Origin: an uncultured archaeon | GTDB taxonomy: Archaea; Thermoplasmatota; Thermoplasmata; Thermoplasmatales; Thermoplasmataceae | Assembly (NCBI GenBank): GCA_000965745.1 | Contig: CP009479.1 | Coordinates: 1-64,000 of the forward strand | Direction of reading: 5' to 3' | Length of the DNA stretch: 64,000 nucleotides | Part shown: positions 58,287 through 64,000 of the stretch, one piece after another | Numbering within the stretch: position 1 is the stretch's first letter | How the letters are laid out: the number at the start of each line of letters is the position of its first letter | Notes under the pieces: generated by a model | Databases searched by the model: none | Seen by the model: only the letters and a program-made list of their open reading frames with translations | Told to the model about the DNA's origin: nothing | Translations under genes and position numbers: made by a program

Positions 58287-59679
58287 GTATTGCGCAGTAG
58301 TAGGCTTCAACGGAGCTGATTCTGCCTTCGCAAATGTACTAGTTTCTCTAAAGTCCCTCCAGCATAGAGGGCAGGAAAGTGCCGGAATAGCAATTTATGA
58401 CGGCAATTCACTCAATGTCAGGAAGGGGATGGGCCTTGTTTCTGAGGTCTTTAGTGACAGCTACCTGGAAAACGGAGGGTCGCTGAAGGGAAAGGTCGGC
58501 ATAGGCCATACACGCTATTCCACTGCTGGAACTAAAACGCTGGAGAATGCGGGACCTTTTATTGTTTCAAATTCGATAGGGTACATGGCACTGTCCCACA
58601 ACGGTGAGATAGTGAACGCGGATCCCCTCAGGGAAGACCTCAAGAAAAAGGGCATGACATTCCTTACGTCTTCTGACTCGGAAGTCATGCTGAATGTGCT
58701 TTCGAAGGAAGTCGTTGAGAACGGAATCCAGCGTGGCCTCAGGCTTGCGATGGAGAAACTGCGCGGGGCATATTCTGCTGCTGTTGTTGTCAATGACAGG
58801 CTTTTTGCAATACGCGACCCGCACGGTTTCAGGCCACTTATCATAGGGAAGGTCGGCGAAAATTACATTGCGGCTTCAGAAAGCTGTGTCCTGGACATCC
58901 TGGGAGGAGACCTGATACGCGATGTCAACCCGGGGGAAGTTGTTGAGCTCACGGAGAGCGGCCCTGTGACACTATTTTCTGTTCCTGCGAAGAAAACCGC
59001 CCACTGCATGTTTGAATACGTGTATTTCGCAAGGCCGGACAGCGTCATTGACAAGATTGAAGTTTACAACGTCAGGATAAACCTTGGAAGAAAGCTTGCA
59101 AAGGAGCATCCGGTCGAAGCAGACATAGTGATCCCGGTCCCGGATTCTGCAAGGGCCCAGGCACTGGGATACTCAAATGAGTCGGGAATCGCATACGGGG
59201 AAGGGCTCATGAAGAACAGGTTCTCGGAGAGGACTTTTATTATGCCCAACCAGAAGTCAAGGACTTCCGCCCTGCGCCTGAAGCTCAACCCGATCAAATC
59301 TGCCATAGAGGGGAAAAGAATAGTCCTCGTTGATGACAGCATCATTCGCGGCAACACGATGAAGCACATCATAAAGATCCTGAGAAGGTCGGGTGCCAGT
59401 GAGGTCCATGTCAGGATAGGATCTCCTGAAATCATAGCTGCATGCTATTTCGGCGTGGACATGAAGACAAAGAAAGACTTCATCGCTGCAGGGAAGACCG
59501 ATGAGCAGATTAGGGAAGAGATAGGTGCCGATTCACTTGGGTACACGTCGATAGAAGGGCTTGTCGACAGCATCGGGATGCCTGAAAACAACCTGTGCCT
59601 GGGCTGCATTACAGGCAGATATCCCGTGAGCGTCGCAGGCGAGAGGCTGACGATGCAGACCGAACTTGAGAGCTACTGA
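58234..59679 (+). CDS. purF: Amidophosphoribosyltransferase with Fe-S cluster and propeptide
   Basis: The N-terminal nucleophile cysteine is in SEYCAVVGFNG. HRGQESAGIA and RYSTAG follow in the glutaminase domain, and VLVDDSIIRGNT binds PRPP. The four cluster cysteines of B. subtilis-type PurF are present (HCMFEYVYFARPDS, AACYFGVDM, and NLCLGC). There is no start codon between the eL37 stop and the catalytic Cys, so the protein must begin inside eL37: GTG 58234 would give an 18-20 residue propeptide, ATG 58198 a longer one. Both overlap eL37 in a different frame. It makes phosphoribosylamine. Confidence 0.92.
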   Translation: MDSLAHESDLLDGQKPSEYCAVVGFNGADSAFANVLVSLKSLQHRGQESAGIAIYDGNSLNVRKGMGLVSEVFSDSYLENGGSLKGKVGIGHTRYSTAGTKTLENAGPFIVSNSIGYMALSHNGEIVNADPLREDLKKKGMTFLTSSDSEVMLNVLSKEVVENGIQRGLRLAMEKLRGAYSAAVVVNDRLFAIRDPHGFRPLIIGKVGENYIAASESCVLDILGGDLIRDVNPGEVVELTESGPVTLFSVPAKKTAHCMFEYVYFARPDSVIDKIEVYNVRINLGRKLAKEHPVEADIVIPVPDSARAQALGYSNESGIAYGEGLMKNRFSERTFIMPNQKSRTSALRLKLNPIKSAIEGKRIVLVDDSIIRGNTMKHIIKILRRSGASEVHVRIGSPEIIAACYFGVDMKTKKDFIAAGKTDEQIREEIGADSLGYTSIEGLVDSIGMPENNLCLGCITGRYPVSVAGERLTMQTELESY

Positions 59680-60534
59680 TCAGGGCCTTTTTTCCATCAT
59701 TCTTTCTTTTATTGTGTCTCTCATGGACTCTACGTCCACCGTCCCGCCAAAATAATCTGCCCTTACCGCGATTGCGAGCTTGTTTGCGAGTGTTCTCGAA
59801 ACCCTTCCCCTTCTTTTCGGGGGAAGTGAAGATATTCCCGGGAACTTGAAGATCACGCCATGCTTGGGCGGTGGAGTTCCGGACCTCATATGCTTGAAGA
59901 AAGCCTTGTCTGCGCCAAGGACCTGTAAAGTGCTGGCAGGGTACCGCACAAGATTCTTCAGCCCCCCTCCGAGATATAATATTTCTGTTGCAAGATCGGC
60001 CCCAACGAGGGCTGTGCTGTTCGGCATCACCGTGCCTATCCGGCCTGCTATGAAAGTGGAAAGGTTCGTCCGGAGGCCGCACATCCTGACCCCCTCTGTA
60101 GAGATCTCCCTGAGGATCGTGTTCAGGCCGGGATCTTCTGTATCGGAGCCGATAAGGGCGAAGAACCTGCATGGATCATTTCCATATTCAGGAAACCCTG
60201 AAAGATGCTCCAGGACAGTGGTCTTCTCGAGATAGAGGTTGATTATCCTGTCCATCTCAAGCCTCAGGCCGAACAGCTTGATAATCAGCTGGTCTTCGGA
60301 GAACTCATCTTTGATCCTTCTTTTTCCGTAGCTTATCAGCCTTTCTCTTAGGTCCGGAATCGTCCCCGCTGCCTGTGTTGTTTCCGGAAGCCTTCCTTCC
60401 CTGAGGGTATCGAAAATCTCTTCGTAATTTTCCTCCAGACCTTTGAACTGGCCTGTCAGTTCTCCTTCTTCCACTATCCCGTACCACTTTATCTCTCTTG
60501 GTGGCTTTTTCTGGCCTTTTTTCTTGTTTTTCAT
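59680..60534 (-). CDS. nop5: Box C/D RNP core protein Nop5 (Nop56/58)
   Basis: The 284-residue protein has the Nop domain: NLSTFIAGRIGTVMPNST, then GADLATEILYLGGGLKNLVR, STLQVLGADKAFFKHM and PPKHGVIFKFPGI. It scaffolds box C/D guide RNPs with fibrillarin and L7Ae. The N-terminal domain is short and starts in KNKKKGQKKPPREIKWYGIV; the ATG at 60534 has GAGG 11 bases upstream. The first 230 bases overlap the cbf5 3' end in another frame, which is unusual for core genes. Confidence 0.92.
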   Translation of the reverse strand: MKNKKKGQKKPPREIKWYGIVEEGELTGQFKGLEENYEEIFDTLREGRLPETTQAAGTIPDLRERLISYGKRRIKDEFSEDQLIIKLFGLRLEMDRIINLYLEKTTVLEHLSGFPEYGNDPCRFFALIGSDTEDPGLNTILREISTEGVRMCGLRTNLSTFIAGRIGTVMPNSTALVGADLATEILYLGGGLKNLVRYPASTLQVLGADKAFFKHMRSGTPPPKHGVIFKFPGISSLPPKRRGRVSRTLANKLAIAVRADYFGGTVDVESMRDTIKERMMEKRP

Positions 60535-61486
60535 GGAAAACCTCAACCTTCCTCTTTGGTGCTTCTTCACTCACGGGCCTGGCCTTTCCCGGCCCCCTCT
60601 TCCTCTCGGGCTCGACCATGACCCTGTCGAAGTCCACGACCTTGAGGTCGGAAATATCTGATGAATGGACAAGCATCCTGCCCGTACCTATCAATTCGTT
60701 ATTTTCTGAAAGGACGCAGACCCTGTCGCCGATTCTTGCCTCCCCCACCATGGATTTTATACCTCCGGGGTAAAGGTCTGCGCCATGCGCGATGTTGTCT
60801 ATTGCTGATTTTTTCACGATGATCTTTGGCTTGTCACTGAAGAGATAATTCATCGGAAGGAAAATCCCCCTGAACGGCCTGTCATCGCCCTGGTTCATGA
60901 GCTCTACGGAGTCCTTGAGCTTCTGGATGGTTGTCATCCTGTCCTCCCTGAAAACTCCAGTTGAGATCCTGCGAAGGTCTGCCATCTGTGCACCAGTCCC
61001 AAGGACATACCCCATGTCAACACAGAGTGTCCTGATATAGGTCCCCGAGTCCGTCTTTGCCCGGAAAAGGATCATCTTGCCCTCCTTCTCCACCAGTTCC
61101 AGCTCGTATATCCTCCTGGACCTGATCTCCCTGGCCACTGCTGACTTCATTGGAGGAATCTGGTACACTTCCGTCTGGAACTCCTTCATGACTTCAATGA
61201 GCCTCTCTTCTGATACGTCCGAATGAATGCGCATTGCGCAGATATATTCCTTCGTGTCCTCATGGGCCACATCGATCAGCTTTACAGCTTTGCCGATCGC
61301 CATCACAAGCAGCCCTGTTGCATTAGGGTCGAGAGTGCCCACATGGCCAACCTTGTCGACCCCGAGGATCTGCCTTACCCAGTGGTCCACCTGGTGACTC
61401 GTCGGCCCCTTCGGCTTGTCTATGATAATGAATCCGTCCAGTTTATGGAACTTTTCCGGCGAGTCTGATTTTGTCATAAATTTCAT
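60305..61486 (-). CDS. cbf5: tRNA/rRNA pseudouridine synthase Cbf5 with basic tail
   Basis: The 393-residue protein has the TruB/Cbf5 core with catalytic D53 in HVGTLDPNATGLL, and a PUA domain ending near residue 290. About 103 further residues form a Lys/Arg-rich, unfolded-looking tail (PKRKVEVFHEKQEKRPEKA, then GGKLRRDFRYPQGRKA). Archaeal Cbf5 usually ends soon after the PUA domain. The last 76 residues of the tail share DNA with the nop5 head. Start ATG 61486 or 61477; both overlap cmk. Confidence 0.92.
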   Translation of the reverse strand: MKFMTKSDSPEKFHKLDGFIIIDKPKGPTSHQVDHWVRQILGVDKVGHVGTLDPNATGLLVMAIGKAVKLIDVAHEDTKEYICAMRIHSDVSEERLIEVMKEFQTEVYQIPPMKSAVAREIRSRRIYELELVEKEGKMILFRAKTDSGTYIRTLCVDMGYVLGTGAQMADLRRISTGVFREDRMTTIQKLKDSVELMNQGDDRPFRGIFLPMNYLFSDKPKIIVKKSAIDNIAHGADLYPGGIKSMVGEARIGDRVCVLSENNELIGTGRMLVHSSDISDLKVVDFDRVMVEPERKRGPGKARPVSEEAPKRKVEVFHEKQEKRPEKATKRDKVVRDSGRRRTDRPVQRSGGKLRRDFRYPQGRKASGNNTGSGDDSGPKRKADKLRKKKDQR

Positions 61487-61985
61487 TCACTACTTGCTCA
61501 ACAGATAGGTTTTCAGTATTTATAATGAGATCGTAGTATTTCTCATCCCTGTAGTCGATTCCATAGAATTCCCTGTACCTCTTTATCTCAGACTCCTCCC
61601 TTTCCCTGACAAGAGCCCTTATCTTCCCGGAATCGGACTGCTCCCTTCCCGATACTCTTTTCACCCGGGTCTCAAAGGGCGCGTCTATGAAAATCCTGAA
61701 TGAGTCAATGGAGTTGTTGAAGCATATCCACCCCACCAGCCTTGATTCCACAACAACGTTGTCGTTATTCCTCATGAAGCCAAGTATCAGGCTGTCCTGC
61801 TGCTTGTCTATGTCGATGTGGGTCTCTGCGTACACGTTGAATTCCTCAAGGCTCATGTTGTATTGTGCAGCGAGCTGTCGGAAAAAAGTCCCCCCGGAAA
61901 AAAATTCGTATTCGAGCAGTGATGCAAGTTTCTTGCCTACACTGGACTTTCCTGAACCGATGGGGCCACTAATCGTTAATTTCAT
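61443..61985 (-). CDS. cmk: Cytidylate kinase
   Basis: The 180-residue P-loop kinase has GPIGSGKSSVGKKLA at residues 7-21, SGGTFFRQLA and VVESRLVGW, with a lid near RVSGREQSD. The archaeal type is short, as here. It phosphorylates CMP/dCMP. Its 3' end overlaps cbf5 by 44 bases, and its start overlaps the EMC3-like gene by 17 bases. This order (secY-adk-DUF106-cmk-cbf5) is standard in archaea. Confidence 0.93.
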   Translation of the reverse strand: MKLTISGPIGSGKSSVGKKLASLLEYEFFSGGTFFRQLAAQYNMSLEEFNVYAETHIDIDKQQDSLILGFMRNNDNVVVESRLVGWICFNNSIDSFRIFIDAPFETRVKRVSGREQSDSGKIRALVREREESEIKRYREFYGIDYRDEKYYDLIINTENLSVEQVVNEIYDKIRLAGKVP

Positions 61986-62661
61986 TTTCAGTTGAGTATT
62001 CCATTCTCCTCAGCTTGTATGTGAAGTCGACGTACTTGATCACCATTGTGACGAAGTATCCCACCACCATAACCGCTAGGAAGTAGATGATGATCCAGTA
62101 GTATATGTATGCGTAGAAATGCGTGTTCAGGTTAACGTTCCAGTTCCACGGGAATGCAACTATTGCGTATGGCAGGTTTGCAATGAATGAGAACAGCCAT
62201 ATGAATATGAGGTAGGTCACCACACTGAATATCATCAGGGGCTTCATGGTGTTCATTGAGACCTGCTGCTGCTCCATTGTCACGTCCATCTGCATCTTCC
62301 TCAGCTTCTGGATCCTGTCCTTCTGGCCACTCTTGTAAGCTTCCCTCATTGTCTTGCTGAAAGCCTTCATCCTGTTCTGGGCCTTTCCCATCTTCAGCCA
62401 GTCCGTGAAGAAGTACCTGGGAATTGAGGTCACGACCCCTATAAGTATTCCTGCAAGTAGCAGAGTAAGGACAGGCAGGTCGAAGTTGAACCCTATGAGG
62501 GGCGAGAAAACTACATCCAGGGCATTGCCTATGGCAGTCCTCAGTGTAGTGTTGGACAATATAATGATATATACAAAGAAACTCAGCATGTAAAGCATCT
62601 GGGTCTGGAGGCCTTTTTTCATGCCTTCCTGCGGAGTTTTAGTCTTGTTCTGTTCAGTCAT
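61969..62661 (-). CDS. DUF106/EMC3-like membrane insertase
   Basis: The 230-residue protein has three membrane helices, one near the start and two in the C-terminal half, with a charged cytosolic coiled-coil loop (RMKAFSKTMREAYKSGQKDRIQKLRK; key part FSKTMREAYKSGQK). These match archaeal Ylp1/DUF106, the relatives of YidC, Get1 and EMC3. It likely helps insert membrane proteins with SecY, whose gene lies upstream. It overlaps adk by 8 bases. Confidence 0.9.
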   Translation of the reverse strand: MTEQNKTKTPQEGMKKGLQTQMLYMLSFFVYIIILSNTTLRTAIGNALDVVFSPLIGFNFDLPVLTLLLAGILIGVVTSIPRYFFTDWLKMGKAQNRMKAFSKTMREAYKSGQKDRIQKLRKMQMDVTMEQQQVSMNTMKPLMIFSVVTYLIFIWLFSFIANLPYAIVAFPWNWNVNLNTHFYAYIYYWIIIYFLAVMVVGYFVTMVIKYVDFTYKLRRMEYSTENEIND

Positions 62662-63220
62662 CTGTCCTCAGCCTTGATATGATAGTATTCGCTGCTATGT
62701 TAGGTTTTCCCTCGGGATTTTCTATTATGTTCACCGTGGCTCCCGTGAAAACAGAATATGCAGCGGCATAGTACCTGTTTATCTCCTGGTCCATTCTTAT
62801 GTCATTTTCAGTGGCTGCGTCCCTGTCTCTCGTGCTGTCGGTTGCCCTCCTGCTCAGTACGAGTGATGGGTCAGCCTCTATGACGAAGTATGCTCCGACC
62901 TTGAGTTCCCTGATGACCCACTCAGGCAATCCGGGGAGATAGCCACCGTGAGATTTTATTGACATGTGGGTGTCGATTATTACTGAATCCATCTTCCCAA
63001 TGGCTGCGGAGGCTTTCTTCTGCAGGTTGATCTGCGTGTCTACAGAAAGCTTCCTCAGTCCGTCTCTGTTCTCCACAAGGCCGATGTCCTTGGCCATTTC
63101 AAACATGAGGGTACCGAAGTTTATGATATCATAATTAGTCCCCTTCTTGACCAGATCCAGAACTGTCGATTTACCGACACCCGCGACTCCCGAAATTACG
63201 ACTCTCAATTTATCCACCAA
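62654..63220 (-). CDS. adkA: Archaeal adenylate kinase
   Basis: The 188-residue protein has the P-loop SGVAGVGKSTVLD at the start, FGTLMFEMAKDIG, and IIDTHMSIKSHGGYLPGLPEWV, as in archaeal AdkA, which has no zinc lid. It catalyses ATP + AMP to 2 ADP. Overlaps secY by 11 bases upstream and the DUF106 gene by 8 bases downstream. Confidence 0.93.
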   Translation of the reverse strand: MVDKLRVVISGVAGVGKSTVLDLVKKGTNYDIINFGTLMFEMAKDIGLVENRDGLRKLSVDTQINLQKKASAAIGKMDSVIIDTHMSIKSHGGYLPGLPEWVIRELKVGAYFVIEADPSLVLSRRATDSTRDRDAATENDIRMDQEINRYYAAAYSVFTGATVNIIENPEGKPNIAANTIISRLRTDD

Positions 63221-64000
63221 CGAAAAACTGCCTAATGACCGGGTGCATCTCCATAAGCTGCTCCTTGCCCATCGCCTCGTAGAACTGGATCACTATGCCC
63301 ACCGCCAGCAGCAGGCCGGTTCCGCTTGTATTCCCCACCGTCCCTATGAGGTTTGCGCCGGCCGCAAGGAGACCGACAGCTGCACCACTGAATACTGTTA
63401 TCACTGGAATGTACTTGTTAAGCACCCGTTCCATGACCTTTGGGTCTCTTCTGAAACCCGGTATCTGCATACCGCTGGACTGTATCTGCTTGGCAACCGA
63501 GGCGGCACCCATGTTCGTAGTTTCGATCCAGAACTTCGCGAATATCACGCTCGCGATTGTCATGAACCCGACAAATGAGATTATATGTGCCGCTTCCTGA
63601 AAGCTGGAGTGGCCCAGGAGAATCGACTGGTACCCTGCAGGGCTGATTATGGGAAACAGCCAGTCCGACAGGCCGTTGGGAGAGAAGAGGTAGAACGCCA
63701 GGCCGCTGGTCGGCGTAGTCTTAGATATGCCAAGCTGTGTAATCTGCTGTGCCGTTGGATAAGCTCCCAGAAGAGCATTATGTCCGAGCAGTGGAACGTG
63801 GCTCAGCACGGGCGACGACCAGAACAGCAGTGTCCACATTGAGATGTTTGCAAGCAGTGCTGTTGCGAGTATGACCGGTATGTTTGAAGCGTAGAAAAGC
63901 TGGAGCGGGTATCTTCCCCTGGCACCCCTCACCCTTTCATGGGCTATGGGGAGCTCAATCTTGCTGCTCTGGAAGTATGCGACGATGAAGAATATGAGCA
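63210..64000 (-). CDS. secY: Preprotein translocase subunit SecY (C-terminal part, cut by window)
   Basis: The gene reads on the minus strand and runs past the window end; about 263 codons are visible. Hallmarks include GRYPLQLFYASNIPVILA, then INRYxG-like helix turns with GFRRDPKVMERVLNKYIPVITVFSGAAVGLLA (key parts GFRRDPKVME and IPVITVFSGA) and the terminal EQLMEMHPVIRQFFVG. It forms the channel of the Sec translocon. The reading frame is open to 64000. Confidence 0.94.
   Translation of the reverse strand, partial: LIFFIVAYFQSSKIELPIAHERVRGARGRYPLQLFYASNIPVILATALLANISMWTLLFWSSPVLSHVPLLGHNALLGAYPTAQQITQLGISKTTPTSGLAFYLFSPNGLSDWLFPIISPAGYQSILLGHSSFQEAAHIISFVGFMTIASVIFAKFWIETTNMGAASVAKQIQSSGMQIPGFRRDPKVMERVLNKYIPVITVFSGAAVGLLAAGANLIGTVGNTSGTGLLLAVGIVIQFYEAMGKEQLMEMHPVIRQFFVGG

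Overview
The window looks like a chromosome segment from an acidophilic archaeon of the Thermoplasmatales or a close relative; the genus cannot be named from sequence reading alone. Supporting evidence: archaeal RNA polymerase genes with a split A'/A'' and an unsplit B subunit, archaeal and eukaryote-like ribosomal and initiation proteins (eL37, eL42, eS27, aIF1A, aIF2-alpha), core proteins of both box C/D and box H/ACA RNPs (Nop5; Cbf5 and Nop10), an archaeal initiator tRNA, and a 5S rRNA gene standing apart from any 16S or 23S gene. Many genes have a TATA-like box centred about 25 bases before the start codon, which implies leaderless mRNAs. A secreted cupredoxin, an IorAB 2-oxoacid oxidoreductase and a probable KDG aldolase also fit this group.

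Layout. Positions 1-9.4 kb are an accessory zone: an intact insertion sequence whose left terminal repeat is the first base of the window, a type IIG restriction-modification gene cut by that element, two decayed tyrosine-recombinase 3' ends as direct repeats, a broken protein disulfide oxidoreductase gene, a nucleotidyltransferase/HEPN pair, an IS5-like transposase fragment, and two divergent paralogues of unknown function. 9.4-14.5 kb holds a PflX-like radical SAM gene and a compact prpD-prpB-prpC methylcitrate operon. 14.5-19.7 kb (minus) is a core operon (uS13-uS4-uS11-RpoD) followed by an IMPase, NAD kinase and a JAMM protein. 19.8-23.8 kb carries taw2 and hemL-hemC-hemD. 23.8-25.7 kb (minus) groups aIF1A, Rio1, Dim2-like KH protein and initiator tRNA. 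After an amino-acid permease, 27.9-36.6 kb (minus) is tRNA-Lys-rpoH-rpoB-rpoA1-rpoA2-nusA-like.

36.7-39.8 kb (plus) holds KDG aldolase, MtnA and TrpS. 39.8-46.3 kb is a looser region with small membrane proteins, a cupredoxin, a candidate structured RNA, a YceI protein, an HTH_10 regulator, a YrhK-domain protein, 5S rRNA and an envelope gene pair. 46.5-48.6 kb is otsA-otsB for trehalose. 48.6-54.7 kb (minus) holds a nitrilase-family gene and the operon eL42-eS27-aIF2alpha-Nop10-PAC2-Top6B-Top6A. 55.1-57.6 kb is iorA-iorB, then LSm-eL37-PurF. The minus strand from 59.7 kb to the end is SecY-Adk-EMC3-like-Cmk-Cbf5-Nop5.

The most unusual points are two long same-strand overlaps that cannot easily be removed by moving a start codon (Cbf5 tail/Nop5 head, eL37/PurF head), the unexplained paralogue pair in the accessory zone, a possible structured RNA near 42.1 kb, a cupredoxin with an unusual ligand set, and the integrase-remnant repeats that bracket the HEPN cassette. 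No CRISPR array and no complete new defence system is visible.
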